A stretch of DNA of 64,000 nt from Kribbella jejuensis (GCF_006715085.1 NZ_VFMM01000003.1:992001-1056000); one strand, 5' to 3'. Shown: positions 1 to 8,061, numbered from the stretch's first letter. The notes: generated from the sequence alone by a model not told the origin. A program made the numbers and translations.

Positions 1-493
1 GATCACCCGCTTCCTTGGCGCCCGCGAGGATCTCCAGATCGACCCCGGCCCGCCCGTACTGCGGATTCGCCGCCCGGAGCAGCGCGACGTACCGATCCGG
101 GCCCCGCACCCCGAGGTAGAACCCGAACGCGACGCAGTCCATCTCCTCGTCCACGTCGATCGGCAGCCGCACGTAGTCGACCGCCCCGATCCCGAACCGG
201 TCGTAGTCCGCCAACTCCAGCAACTCACCCAGCGAGTGGTGGCTCCGGTTCGACCCGGCCAGCCCGATCACCTCGAACGAGTCGAACCACGCCTCGATCG
301 CGCGCTGCACGTTCGGCAGGTCGTACGACGGGTACGTCGACGCGACCACCGGCACCTGTTCCGGGTCGACGCCGAGATGGTCGCGCAGCCGCTCGCGCAG
401 GCTCTCCCGCTGCATCCGCGCGCCACCGGCCGCCTGCATCCGCTCCAGGAACCGCGTGAACAACCGCGCGAACTCGTCGACGTCGTCCGCCAT
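1..493 (-). CDS. AAA-family ATPase, N-terminal part (cut by window edge)
   Basis: The reading frame starts at the ATG at 493 and runs off the left edge, giving 164 residues. The visible part is the N-terminal, non-ATPase region: a short helical start (ADDVDEFARLFTRFLERM), a stretch with DLPNVQRAIEAWF, then SNRSHHSLGELLE and a region ending AANPQYGRAGVDLEILA. From memory this arrangement precedes the AAA+ core in a family of actinobacterial ATPases of unknown role; no Walker motif is visible because the C-terminal part is outside the window. It is divergent from the LLM oxidoreductase gene, sharing a 72 bp intergenic region with an inverted repeat. The reading frame is secure; the family assignment is moderate. 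Confidence 0.55.
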   Translation of the reverse strand, partial: MADDVDEFARLFTRFLERMQAAGGARMQRESLRERLRDHLGVDPEQVPVVASTYPSYDLPNVQRAIEAWFDSFEVIGLAGSNRSHHSLGELLELADYDRFGIGAVDYVRLPIDVDEEMDCVAFGFYLGVRGPDRYVALLRAANPQYGRAGVDLEILAGAKEAGD

Positions 494-523
494 CGCGCCG
501 TACCCCCTTCGAAGGATTCCGGT

Positions 524-555
524 CTATCCGGAGGCTCCTCCGCAACGCCGGATAG
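524..555. promoter_or_regulatory. Inverted repeat in a divergent promoter region
   Basis: CTATCCGG (524-531) and CCGGATAG (548-555) form a perfect 8 bp inverted repeat with a 16 nt spacer between the divergent ATPase and LLM oxidoreductase genes. The right arm overlaps TAGGAT (553-558), a -10-like hexamer exactly 7 nt before the ATG at 566. A protein bound here could therefore block the LLM promoter. The repeat is seen directly; its role as an operator is inference. Confidence 0.4.
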
Positions 556-565
556 GATCTCCACC

Positions 566-1381
566 ATGACAGCTTCCGAGTCCACCGACCGGCCGTACGG
601 CGCCTTTCCCGTCCGGATCGGTCTGCAGGTCCAGCCCCAGCACGCCCAGTACGCCGACATCCGGCGGACGGCCGCCGCGGCCGAGGAGATCGGCGTCGAC
701 GTCCTGTTCAACTGGGACCACTTCTACCCGCTGAGCGGTGAGCCCGAGGGCCTGCACTTCGAGTGCTGGACCATGCTGGCCGCCTGGGCCGAGGCGACCG
801 AGCGGGTCGAGATCGGCGCCCTGGTCACCTGCAACTCCTACCGCAACCCCGACCTGCTCGCCGACATGGCGCGCACCGTCGACCACATCAGCGACGGCCG
901 GCTGATCTTCGGTATCGGCTCCGGCTGGTTCGAGAAGGACTACGACGAGTACGGCTACGAGTTCGGTACGGCGGGCGGCCGGCTGGACGCGCTCGGCGAG
1001 GCGCTGCCGCGGATCGAGCAGCGCTGGACCAAGCTGAACCCGAAGCCGACCCGGGACATCCCGGTGCTGATCGGTGGCGGCGGCGAGAAGAAGACGCTGA
1101 AGCTGGTCGCGCAGCACGCGAACATCTGGCACGGCTTCGGCGACGCCGAGACGATCGCGCACAAGCACGCCGTGCTGGACGAGCACTGCAAGACGATCGG
1201 CCGCGACCCGGGCGAGATCGAGCGTTCGGTCGCCGTCGGTGACAAGAAGCCGGAGGAGATCGGCAAGCAGCTGCTCGACGTCGGCACCCGGCTGTTCACG
1301 GTGCACGCGTCCGGCCCGGACTACGACCTCGGTCTGCTCCGCGAGTGGATCTCCTGGCGCGACGAGGTCAACTCCAAGTAG
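566..1381 (+). CDS. LLM-class (luciferase-like) F420-dependent oxidoreductase
   Basis: 271-residue TIM-barrel flavin/F420 oxidoreductase of the bacterial-luciferase superfamily. Seen: an early beta strand VRIGLQVQP, the DVLFNWDHFYPL strand typical of these proteins, the SDGRLIFGIGSGWFEKDYDEYGYEF-like segment (SDGR, GxGxGW) found in actinobacterial F420-dependent members, and IPVLIGGGGEKKTLKLVAQHA as the later barrel strand. The substrate cannot be read from sequence. The ATG at 566 sits 7 nt after TAGGAT, suggesting a leaderless message; upstream in-frame codons to 236 have no start signal. A perfect hairpin follows the stop. Cytosolic; assignment to the family is firm, the cofactor (F420 rather than FMN) is likely but not proven. 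Confidence 0.85.
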   Translation: MTASESTDRPYGAFPVRIGLQVQPQHAQYADIRRTAAAAEEIGVDVLFNWDHFYPLSGEPEGLHFECWTMLAAWAEATERVEIGALVTCNSYRNPDLLADMARTVDHISDGRLIFGIGSGWFEKDYDEYGYEFGTAGGRLDALGEALPRIEQRWTKLNPKPTRDIPVLIGGGGEKKTLKLVAQHANIWHGFGDAETIAHKHAVLDEHCKTIGRDPGEIERSVAVGDKKPEEIGKQLLDVGTRLFTVHASGPDYDLGLLREWISWRDEVNSK

Positions 1382-1388
1382 TACCACT

Positions 1389-1420
1389 GGCCGGGTGACC
1401 GCCGTACCAGTCACCCGGCC
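1389..1420 (+). terminator. Hairpin terminator after LLM gene
   Basis: GGCCGGGTGAC (1389-1399) pairs perfectly with GTCACCCGGCC (1410-1420), an 11 bp GC-rich stem with a 10 nt loop, beginning 8 nt after the stop codon. There is no T-run, as is common in actinobacteria. The stem ends directly at TACACT (1421-1426), the probable -10 of the deformylase gene, so termination and re-initiation are packed within 40 bp. Confidence 0.65.
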
Positions 1421-1433
1421 TACACTTTCGGGC

Positions 1434-2033
1434 ATGTCTACGTTGCCTCAGGACGGTTCGGTGCGGCCTATTACCCGTTGGGGTGAGGACGTCATGCACC
1501 GGGTCAATCAGCCTGTCACCGACTTCGGGGACGACCTGCAGACGCTGGTCGCGGACATGGTCGCGACGATGCGCGCGGCCGAGGGTGTCGGCCTGGCCGC
1601 GAACCAGGTCGGGGTGGATCTGCAGCTGTTTGTGTTCGACTGCCCCGACAAGGACGGCAACCACGTCCAGGGTGTGGTCTGCAACCCGAAGCTGGAGCTC
1701 CCCGAGGGCAAGGACCGCAACCTCGACGAGGGCGACGAGGGCTGCCTGTCGCTGCCCGGCGCGTTCACCAAGTGCGCCCGCCCGGACTACGCCAAGGTCA
1801 CCGGCGTCGACCAGCACAACCAGCCGGTCACGTACGAGGGCAACGGCCTGCTGGCACGCTGCCTGCAGCACGAGACCGACCACACGCAGGGCATGGTCTT
1901 CGGCGACCGGCTCTCCCGGAAGTACCGCAAACGCCTGTTCGCGGAGGCCGAGGAGTTCGCCCCTGACTACCCGAGCGACTGGCCGGTCACGCCGATGGTC
2001 GACCACGACCACGAGGAGACCCCCGCGACCTGA
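1434..2033 (+). CDS. def: Peptide deformylase (first copy)
   Basis: 199-residue peptide deformylase, removing the formyl group from the N-terminal methionine of new proteins. All three family motifs are visible: GVGLAANQVG (residues 51-60), EGCLSLPG (102-109, the Cys binds the metal) and HETDH (146-150, two His metal ligands and the catalytic Glu). The usual HExDHLxG ends as HETDHTQG here, a minor change. The ATG at 1434 follows TACACT by 7 nt, so the transcript may be leaderless. It ends 4 nt from the convergent kinase-like gene. A second, more divergent deformylase lies at 11243-11908; this copy looks like the housekeeping one. Confidence 0.93.
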   Translation: MSTLPQDGSVRPITRWGEDVMHRVNQPVTDFGDDLQTLVADMVATMRAAEGVGLAANQVGVDLQLFVFDCPDKDGNHVQGVVCNPKLELPEGKDRNLDEGDEGCLSLPGAFTKCARPDYAKVTGVDQHNQPVTYEGNGLLARCLQHETDHTQGMVFGDRLSRKYRKRLFAEAEEFAPDYPSDWPVTPMVDHDHEETPAT

Positions 2034-2037
2034 GCGG

Positions 2038-2583
2038 TCACCAGCGGGCCTCGTCCAGGTCGATCGCGTCGACGGTCTGCTCCGGGGTCTGACCGGTGGT
2101 GTCCAGCCACAGCCCCCGGCGCGGGATCTCGTCGAGCCCGGCCTGGAGCGCCCGTACGGCGTCCTCGAGCGACCCGCCCGGCTCCTGCCAGCCGCGGTAC
2201 GACTTCCCGCCGCGGCCGAGCTCGCGCGCCACGATCGACTCGACCGACGGGACGAGTACGACGAGGTACGGGTCGACGTTCCGCAACCGGGAGAACCAGC
2301 GTTCGACGTGCTCCCCCAGCACGATGTCGCTGCAGACGAAGTCGAACCCGTTGTCCGCGTAGTGCTGCGCGACCAGGGCGCTCGCGTCGTACCGCAGCTC
2401 CAACTGCCGCACTGCTTCGGGCGATGCTTCGGGCGTCATGACCTCGGCGCCGGCGACGACACCGTGGTAGAAGACGTCCCCGTCGAGCGTCGCCGCCGGC
2501 GGGCCCATCCGAGCAGCCAGCAACGGTGCCACCGTCGACTTCCCGGCTGCCTGCATCCCGGTGATCAGCACGACCTTCGACAT
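2038..2583 (-). CDS. P-loop kinase-like / phosphotransferase protein
   Basis: 181-residue single-domain P-loop protein. The Walker A loop GMQAAGKST is at residues 9-17 directly after the first beta strand, and TLDGDVFYHGV resembles the substrate-side acidic strand of chloramphenicol-phosphotransferase-like and adenylylsulfate-kinase-like enzymes. VCSDIVLGEHVERWF probably corresponds to the Walker B/lid region. The substrate is unknown. The ATG at 2583 is the natural start, as it is one residue before the first strand. It is convergent with def (4 nt apart) and lies downstream of the MBL gene's start region on the same strand. Family placement is good at fold level only. Confidence 0.7.
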   Translation of the reverse strand: MSKVVLITGMQAAGKSTVAPLLAARMGPPAATLDGDVFYHGVVAGAEVMTPEASPEAVRQLELRYDASALVAQHYADNGFDFVCSDIVLGEHVERWFSRLRNVDPYLVVLVPSVESIVARELGRGGKSYRGWQEPGGSLEDAVRALQAGLDEIPRRGLWLDTTGQTPEQTVDAIDLDEARW

Positions 2584-2605
2584 GACATCTATGCCATCAC
2601 GAGGG

Positions 2606-3445
2606 TCAATCGCTTTTGATGCTGCGCGTGGAGTTCCAGAGCACGCCGCGGTTCAGCCGGTCCGGGTACGCCTCGATCATCGCGTTGTAGAGGTCGAGCG
2701 CGGTACTGGTCCGAGCCTCGGCGGTGGCGAAGGTCTCGAGGTACCGGCGGGTCTCGTCGATGTACCGCGGGTCGTCGGAGGCGTCGGCCTGGCGGTGCCC
2801 GGAGACGACGGCGGTCGGGTGCAGCGCGTCGAGGACCTCGAGCGCGGACAGCCAATGATCGATGCCATCAGCAACGGCTTCGGACAGGTAGAGGTGGACC
2901 TCGTCGTACACGGCGTCGCCCGCGACCACCAGCCCGATCGACGGCACGTACAATGCCGAGCTGCCGTCGGTGTCCGTGTGACCCAGGTCGATCGCGACCA
3001 GCTCTTCGCCTTCCAGCGTGAACGTGTCGCTCTCCAGCGGTTCGGCGACGACCAGACGCTCGGGCAGCTGTCCCGGGAACCGTACGCGCCAGAAGCCGTC
3101 CAGCCAGGGCGCAGTGAGTTGCTTCCGCATGCCCTCGACAACTGCGGGCAGAGCGACCACCCGGGCCGCCGGGAAGCGGTCAAGTACCGGAGCGGCGCCG
3201 AAGAAGTGGTCGCCGTGGCTGTGCGTGACGAAGATCGTCGTGAGGTTCTTCCCGGTGGCAGCGATCCAGCCGGCCAGGTCCTCGCCTTCCGCCTGCGTCA
3301 TCAGCGGGTCGACAAGGACGGCGTCGTGGTCGCCGTGGATCAGCGTGGCCGCGGTGGGCGACCACATCCGCCGTACCTCACCCGGCGGTAGGTCGTCGGA
3401 GACGGCCGGCTTGGACGGGGCGACGTACGTCGAGAAACTCAACAT
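2606..3445 (-). CDS. MBL-fold metallo-hydrolase
   Basis: 279-residue metallo-beta-lactamase-fold hydrolase. The metal-binding motif THSHGDH lies at residues 74-80, followed by the later ligands in LGHTDTDGSSALYV and VVSGHRQ, so all ligand positions expected for a dinuclear metal site seem present. The substrate is not predictable; close relatives are annotated only as MBL-fold hydrolases. The start at 3445 is preferred over an upstream codon at 3490 because AGGAGC lies just before it and the first strand follows. A 7 bp inverted repeat lies 13 nt upstream, and the XRE regulator gene upstream on the same strand is a plausible controller. Confidence 0.82.
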   Translation of the reverse strand: MLSFSTYVAPSKPAVSDDLPPGEVRRMWSPTAATLIHGDHDAVLVDPLMTQAEGEDLAGWIAATGKNLTTIFVTHSHGDHFFGAAPVLDRFPAARVVALPAVVEGMRKQLTAPWLDGFWRVRFPGQLPERLVVAEPLESDTFTLEGEELVAIDLGHTDTDGSSALYVPSIGLVVAGDAVYDEVHLYLSEAVADGIDHWLSALEVLDALHPTAVVSGHRQADASDDPRYIDETRRYLETFATAEARTSTALDLYNAMIEAYPDRLNRGVLWNSTRSIKSD

Positions 3446-3458
3446 GTTCTGCTCCTGT

Positions 3459-3480
3459 GCTGTTCGGCTACCTGAACAGC
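3459..3480. promoter_or_regulatory. Inverted repeat upstream of MBL hydrolase
   Basis: GCTGTTC (3459-3465) and GAACAGC (3474-3480) form a perfect 7 bp inverted repeat with an 8 nt spacer, ending 13 nt before the MBL start codon at 3445. Placement suggests an operator over the MBL promoter; the neighbouring XRE-family regulator is the obvious candidate ligand. Function is inferred from position only. Confidence 0.4.
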
Positions 3481-3515
3481 GTCGGGCCACGGACGTGGTC
3501 GCAGAAGGTCGGCTC

Positions 3516-3540
3516 TTCCTGGGTGCGGCGCACCCAGGAA
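3516..3540 (-). terminator. Hairpin terminator after XRE regulator gene
   Basis: A perfect 11 bp stem, TTCCTGGGTGC (3516-3526) with GCACCCAGGAA (3530-3540), closed by a 3 nt loop, starts 2 nt after the XRE stop codon. It separates the regulator from the MBL gene and implies that the latter has its own promoter. Confidence 0.65.
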
Positions 3541-3542
3541 GT

Positions 3543-4346
3543 TCAGTGCGCGGCCAGCCGGGCCAACGCGTCCGCGCTCGGGCTGCCCGGCTCCGCCGTA
3601 CCGACGAGCACCTGTTGTCCCAGGGCGGCGCGCACGTCGAAGGTCTGGTACGTCAGCTCGATGCGGCCGACCTCGGGGTGGTTGAAGATCTTGTACGCCC
3701 GGCTGAACCCGCGGGCCGTCCGGTCCTCCCACAGCGCACGGAACTCCGGCGACCGCGGCAGCAGGTCGGCGACGAGCGCCTTGATCTCGGGATCGTCAGG
3801 ATAGGTCACCGCGTTGAAGCGGACGGCGTACACAGCCCGCCGGACCACGACCTCCCAGTCACCGAACAGCTCGCGCGCCTTGGGGTGGTCGAACATCATC
3901 CGCAGCATGTTCGTCATCCCGAACGGCGCCAGCAGGCCCTGGGCGACCCGGTTGGTCGCGAGGATCTCGTACGCCGGGTTCAGCACGTACGCCGCCGCGG
4001 CCGGGAAGGCGTCGAGCAGCTGCAGCAGCGCCGGATGGACCTGGTCCCGCGCCGCCCCGAGTGCCGGGGCGGGAGCGAGGCCGGCGAGCCGGAACAGGTG
4101 GGCCCGGGCGTCCGGGTCGAGCCTCAGCGCGTGCGCGATCCCATTGAGCACCTGGGCGGACGGGTTCCGCTCGCGCCCCTGCTCGAGCCGGGTGTAGTAG
4201 TCGGCGCTCACCACGGCCAGTACTGCTACCTCCTCGCGCCGCAGACCCGCCACCCGCCGGTCGCCACCGACCGGCAGCCCGACGGCGCCCGGGTCGACCC
4301 GGGCTCGTTCGGCCCGCAGGAACGCCCCGAGTTCACCGACGGTCAT
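3543..4346 (-). CDS. XRE-family regulator with MmyB-like ligand-binding domain
   Basis: 267-residue transcription regulator. Residues about 1-80 form the helix-turn-helix: LGAFLRAERARV, then LRREEVAVLAVVSADYYTRLEQGRER, the typical recognition helix region of the actinobacterial helix-turn-helix/MmyB group. Residues about 95-260 match the MmyB-like ligand-binding domain (PAYVLNPAYEILATNRVAQ-like core, LWEDRTARGFSRAYKIFNHPEVG, LTYQTFDV). Such proteins usually control an adjacent oxidoreductase or hydrolase. TAGTCT overlaps the trmH stop and lies 7 nt before the ATG, so the gene probably has its own leaderless promoter despite standing 10 nt after trmH. The effector is unknown. Confidence 0.88.
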   Translation of the reverse strand: MTVGELGAFLRAERARVDPGAVGLPVGGDRRVAGLRREEVAVLAVVSADYYTRLEQGRERNPSAQVLNGIAHALRLDPDARAHLFRLAGLAPAPALGAARDQVHPALLQLLDAFPAAAAYVLNPAYEILATNRVAQGLLAPFGMTNMLRMMFDHPKARELFGDWEVVVRRAVYAVRFNAVTYPDDPEIKALVADLLPRSPEFRALWEDRTARGFSRAYKIFNHPEVGRIELTYQTFDVRAALGQQVLVGTAEPGSPSADALARLAAH

Positions 4347-4356
4347 GGCGGTCAGA

Positions 4357-5163
4357 CTAGGCGCGGGTGGCGTAGAACGCTAATGCTGCTGAGGACGCTA
4401 CGTTGAGGGAGTCGACTCCGCCTGCCATCGGGATCTTGACCGTGAGGTCGGCCTGGCGGAGGACGTTCGGTTTGAGCCCGTGGCCTTCGGTGCCGAAGAT
4501 CAGCGCGAGCTTCTCGTCGTGGCGGGCGGCGAGATCGTCGAGCGTGATCGCGTCCTCGGTGAGCGCCATCGCTGCGGCGACGTACCCGTGGTCCTGCAGC
4601 AGTTTCAGGTCGCCCGGCCAACTCTGCAGCCGGGTCCACGGCACCTGGAAGACCGTGCCCATCGACACCTTGATCGAGCGGCGGTAGAACGGGTCCGCGC
4701 AGGTGGGTGTGACCAGGACGAGCCCGACGCCGAGCGCGGCCGCAGCCCGGAAGCCGGCACCGACGTTGGTGTGGTCAACGATCTCGTCGAAGATCGCGAT
4801 TCTGCGGACGCCGGGTGTCAGCAGATCGTTCAGCGGTACGGCGGCCCGGCGCTTGTACGACGCGAGCGCGCCGCGGTGCACGTGGAACCCGGTCACCTGC
4901 TCGGCCAGCTCCTCCGAGACGACGTACACGGGCTTGTCCGGCCATTTCTCCAGTACATCCTGCAACGAGTCGAGCCAGCGCGGCGCGAGCAGGAACGAGC
5001 GCGGCTCGTACCCGGCGTCGGCGGCGCGGCGGATCACTTTTTCGCCCTCGGCAATGAACAGCCCGTGCTCCTCCTCGAGCAGCCGCCGCAGACTCACTTC
5101 CCGCAGCCGCACGTAATCAGCAAGCCGCGCGTCCCCCGCGTCCTCGACCGGAACCAGCGTCAC
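4357..5163 (-). CDS. TrmH/SpoU-family RNA 2'-O-methyltransferase
   Basis: 268-residue SPOUT methyltransferase. Residues about 1-115 form the substrate-binding N-domain (LREVSLRRLLEEEHGLFIAEG, the FxxEG motif). The SPOUT knot motifs follow: DHTNVGAGFRAAAALG (motif 1), IFGTEGHGL (motif 2) and IPMAGGVDSLNVASSAALAF (motif 3, SAM binding). Relatives methylate a ribose in tRNA or 23S rRNA; the target base is not predictable. It starts at GTG 5163, overlapping the cysG TGA as GTGA, so translation is coupled to the tetrapyrrole genes. That pairing with cobT-cysG has no obvious metabolic reason. Confidence 0.9.
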   Translation of the reverse strand: MTLVPVEDAGDARLADYVRLREVSLRRLLEEEHGLFIAEGEKVIRRAADAGYEPRSFLLAPRWLDSLQDVLEKWPDKPVYVVSEELAEQVTGFHVHRGALASYKRRAAVPLNDLLTPGVRRIAIFDEIVDHTNVGAGFRAAAALGVGLVLVTPTCADPFYRRSIKVSMGTVFQVPWTRLQSWPGDLKLLQDHGYVAAAMALTEDAITLDDLAARHDEKLALIFGTEGHGLKPNVLRQADLTVKIPMAGGVDSLNVASSAALAFYATRA

Positions 5164-6365
5164 GCCCGGCCTGCCACGTCCACAACGTTGCCGATAACAA
5201 CAATCGCGGGAGCACCGACGCCGTTGTCCTTCATCGCTTGGGCAATGCCTGCGAGGTCTGACGTCACCATGTGCTGGCCAGGAAGGGTGCCGTCGGCAAT
5301 CGCCGCCGCCGGGGTGTCAGCCGGACGGCCCGCCTCGATCAACCGGTCGGTGATCGCCGGCAGGTTCTCTACAGCCATCAGCAGCACCAGCGTGCCGTGC
5401 AGCTGTGCCAGCGCGTCCCAGTTGACCAGCGAGTCCGGGTGCGACGGCGGGATGTGCCCAGAAACCACCGTGAACTCGTGCGTCACGCCGCGATGCGTGA
5501 CCGGGATCCCCGCCACCGCCGGTACCGAGATCGAGCTCGTGATCCCCGGCACCACGGTCCACGGTACGCCGGCCGCCGCGCACGCCAGCGCCTCCTCGAA
5601 CCCGCGGCCGAACACGTACGGATCGCCGCCCTTGAGCCGGACGACGACCTTGCCCTGCTGCCCGCGATCGACCAGGATCCGGTTGATCTCCTCCTGCTGC
5701 GCGGCCCGCCCGCGGGGCAGCTTCGCCGCGTCGAACAGCTCGACGTCCGGGTGCAGCTCGTCCAGCAACTGTTGCGGCGCGAGCCGGTCCGCGACCACGA
5801 CGTCCGCCTCGGCCAGCAGCCGCCGCCCGCGCACGGTGATCAGGTCCGGGTCGCCCGGCCCGCCGCCGACCAGGTATACCCCGGGCCGCCGGTCGACGTC
5901 CCGCGCGGCCAGCTCACCGGTCCGCAGCCCCTCGAGAATGGAGTCCCGTACGGCGGCCGACCGGCGGTGATCGCCACCGCCGAGGACGCCGATCGTCACG
6001 TTGTCGTGCTGCCCGGACGCGGGCGTCCACGCGGTCGCGCGGGACCGGTCGTCGGAGCGTACGCAGAAGATCCGCCGCGCTTCCGCCTCGGCCGACACCT
6101 GATCGTTGACCAGGGCATCGTCCGTCGCGACCACGACGTACCAGGCTCCGTCCAGGTCGCCGTCGGCGTACCCGCGCTCGATCCAGGTCAGTGACGGGTT
6201 GCCGAGCAGACCCTCGATCGTCGGCGTGATCGACGGCGAGATGACGTCGATCCGGGCGCCCGCCTCGAGCAGCCGCGGCAGCCGCCGCTGGGCGACACTG
6301 CCGCCACCGACGACGACCACGCGCCGCCCGTCGAGGACGAGACCGGACAGGTACTGGTGGGTCAC
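5160..6365 (-). CDS. cysG: Siroheme synthase: precorrin-2 dehydrogenase fused to uroporphyrinogen-III C-methyltransferase
   Basis: 401-residue fusion. Residues about 1-150 are the precorrin-2 dehydrogenase/ferrochelatase-like Rossmann part (VVVVGGGSVAQRRLPRLLEAGA, VVVATDDALVN, FCVRSDD). Residues about 155-400 are the SAM-dependent methyltransferase that makes precorrin-2 from uroporphyrinogen III: VYLVGGGPGDPDLITVRG, VVRLKGGDPYVFGRG, VPGITSSISVPAVAGIPVTHRG. Products feed siroheme and cobalamin synthesis. Start is GTG at 6365, overlapping the cobT stop as GTGA; the end overlaps the trmH start in the same way. Domain order (dehydrogenase first) equals E. coli CysG. Whether the first domain also chelates iron cannot be decided by eye. 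Confidence 0.93.
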   Translation of the reverse strand: MTHQYLSGLVLDGRRVVVVGGGSVAQRRLPRLLEAGARIDVISPSITPTIEGLLGNPSLTWIERGYADGDLDGAWYVVVATDDALVNDQVSAEAEARRIFCVRSDDRSRATAWTPASGQHDNVTIGVLGGGDHRRSAAVRDSILEGLRTGELAARDVDRRPGVYLVGGGPGDPDLITVRGRRLLAEADVVVADRLAPQQLLDELHPDVELFDAAKLPRGRAAQQEEINRILVDRGQQGKVVVRLKGGDPYVFGRGFEEALACAAAGVPWTVVPGITSSISVPAVAGIPVTHRGVTHEFTVVSGHIPPSHPDSLVNWDALAQLHGTLVLLMAVENLPAITDRLIEAGRPADTPAAAIADGTLPGQHMVTSDLAGIAQAMKDNGVGAPAIVVIGNVVDVAGRA

Positions 6366-7435
6366 GAAGAGATCCCCGCGTCCTCGAACGTGGCCATCTC
6401 GGCGAGCGCGCGGGCCGCGCAGGTCAGGATCGGATACGCGAGCACCGCGCCGGTCCCCTCGCCGAGCCGCAGGTCCAGGTCGACGAGCGGCTGCAGACCG
6501 AGCTGCTTGAGCGCGACCGCGTGGCCCGGCTCGGCGGACCGGTGGCCGGCGACGCAGTAGTCGATGACGGCCGGGTGGAACGCCTGCGCGACCAGCGCGG
6601 CCGCACCGGCGATCACGCCGTCGAGGATGACCGGAACCTTGTTGGCGGCGGCACCGAGGATGTACCCGGCGAGTGCGGCGTGTTCGAGGCCGCCGTACGC
6701 CTGGAGCGCCTTGAGCGGCTCGGTCGGCGGTACGGCGTGCAGCGCGAGAGCGTCCCGGACGACGGCGGTCTTGTGTGCGAGCGCCGCGTCGTCGATGCCG
6801 GTACCGCGGCCGGTGACCGCGTCGGCGGTGGCGCCGATGAACGTGGCGATCAGGGCCGCGGAGGCAGTCGTGTTGGCGATGCCCATGTCGCCGGTGAGGA
6901 GGCAGCGGTAGCCGTCCTGGACGAGCCGCTCGGCGAGGTCGAAGCCGACCGCGATCGCCCGCCGGGCCTCGTCCTCGGTAAGGGCGTCGGTCTGGGACAG
7001 GTCCCGGGTGCCGGGGCGGACGTTCGCGTGGATGATGTCGAGCTGCTCGACCGGGGTCGCGACGCCGACGTCGACGACCCGTACGTCGACGCCATTGTTC
7101 TTGGCGAAGGCGTTCACCGCGGCGCCACCGGCGGCGAAGTTCGCCAGCATGGCGGCGGTCACCTCCTGCGGCCACGGGGAGACGTTCTGGGCGTGGACGC
7201 CGTGATCCGCCGCGAAGACGGTGACGACGGCAGGCGCGGGTACGGCGGGGGCGCCGGTCATGCCGGCGAGCTTCACCGACAGCTCCTCGAGTACGCCGAG
7301 CGAACCGGCCGGCTTGGTCAGCCGCGCCTGCCGCTCCTCGGCTGCCCGCATCGCCGCCTGATCAGCGGGCGTGATCCGCTCCAGGTAGGTGTCCACCAGG
7401 TCCTCCACTCGTAGCTTCCGCACCGATCTTCGCAT
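6362..7435 (-). CDS. cobT: Nicotinate-nucleotide-dimethylbenzimidazole phosphoribosyltransferase
   Basis: 357-residue CobT, which activates the lower-ligand base 5,6-dimethylbenzimidazole to alpha-ribazole phosphate for cobalamin assembly. Seen: RLTKPAGSLGVLEELSVKLAGM, the family's N-terminal signature; TVFAADHGVHAQNVSPWPQEVT; LLTGDMGIANTTASAAL; and near the end GEGTGAVLAYPIL with the catalytic Glu. Length is normal. The ATG at 7435 has AAGGG immediately before it with no proper spacing, so a start at a nearby downstream GTG is possible. It heads the coupled set cobT-cysG-trmH; no cobalamin riboswitch was recognised upstream. Confidence 0.94.
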   Translation of the reverse strand: MRRSVRKLRVEDLVDTYLERITPADQAAMRAAEERQARLTKPAGSLGVLEELSVKLAGMTGAPAVPAPAVVTVFAADHGVHAQNVSPWPQEVTAAMLANFAAGGAAVNAFAKNNGVDVRVVDVGVATPVEQLDIIHANVRPGTRDLSQTDALTEDEARRAIAVGFDLAERLVQDGYRCLLTGDMGIANTTASAALIATFIGATADAVTGRGTGIDDAALAHKTAVVRDALALHAVPPTEPLKALQAYGGLEHAALAGYILGAAANKVPVILDGVIAGAAALVAQAFHPAVIDYCVAGHRSAEPGHAVALKQLGLQPLVDLDLRLGEGTGAVLAYPILTCAARALAEMATFEDAGISS

Positions 7436-7524
7436 CCCTTCACGGCTGCCCCGGGACGGACCAGCGATCCGTGGACAGTAATGTCGGATTCACCACACGT
7501 CGCACGATGCCGGAGGGCTGCTTG

Positions 7525-8055
7525 ATGTCGCTCGATCGTCCTGTCGCACCCGACCCGTACGAACTCCTCCCCGAGGCCGGTTCGTTCACCGTCACCAGCA
7601 CCGATGTCGCCGACGGCGAGCCGCTGGACGACGCGCACGCGTTCGCGGGCGGGAACACCTCACCGCAGCTGAGCTGGTCCGGGTTCCCGGCGGAGACCAA
7701 GGCGTTCGTCGTCACCTGCTTCGACCCCGACGCGCCGATCGTGTCCGGCTTCTGGCACTGGGTGCTGGTCAACCTGCCCGCGACCGTGACCGAGCTCCCC
7801 ACCGGCGCCGGCGCGACCGAACGCCTCGACAACGGCGCGTTCCACGTCCGCAACGACTTCGGCAGCAAGGCGTTCGGCGGCGCCGCTCCGCCTGCCGGCG
7901 ACCAGGTCCACCGCTACTACTTCGTGGTCCACGCCATCGACGTGGAGGCCCTGGACGTCGACGCGGACGCCAGCCCGGCGGTCGTCGGGTTCAATCTGGC
8001 CTTCCACACGCTCGCCCGAGCCATCATCACCCCGACGTACCAGATCGCGGAGTGA
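7525..8055 (+). CDS. YbhB/YbcL family Raf-kinase-inhibitor-like (PEBP) protein
   Basis: 176-residue phosphatidylethanolamine-binding-protein-fold protein. The conserved ligand-pocket segments are seen: CFDPDAPIVSGFWHWVLVNLP and VHRYYFVVHAIDVEALDV. SPQLSWSGFPAETKAFVV is the usual early strand pair. The bacterial role is unclear. The ATG at 7525 is chosen because GGAGGG lies 7 nt before it; an ATG at 7471 in frame lacks such a site. Divergent from cobT. A strong hairpin follows the stop and is shared with the convergent membrane gene. Confidence 0.9.
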   Translation: MSLDRPVAPDPYELLPEAGSFTVTSTDVADGEPLDDAHAFAGGNTSPQLSWSGFPAETKAFVVTCFDPDAPIVSGFWHWVLVNLPATVTELPTGAGATERLDNGAFHVRNDFGSKAFGGAAPPAGDQVHRYYFVVHAIDVEALDVDADASPAVVGFNLAFHTLARAIITPTYQIAE

Positions 8056-8061
8056 GGCTGG

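Noticed and set aside
524..1435. Long antisense open frames opposite real genes (for example 524-1435, 13929-15188 upstream part, 60571-62277, 54227-55813)
   Set aside because: They are rich in Arg, Ala, Pro and repeats, lack domains and start signals, and lie exactly opposite well-recognised genes; GC-rich codons produce such shadows.
7436..7524. Possible cobalamin riboswitch upstream of cobT
   Set aside because: The gap is 89 bp and holds no B12-box-like sequence; cobQ also seems to start leaderless, leaving no room for one.
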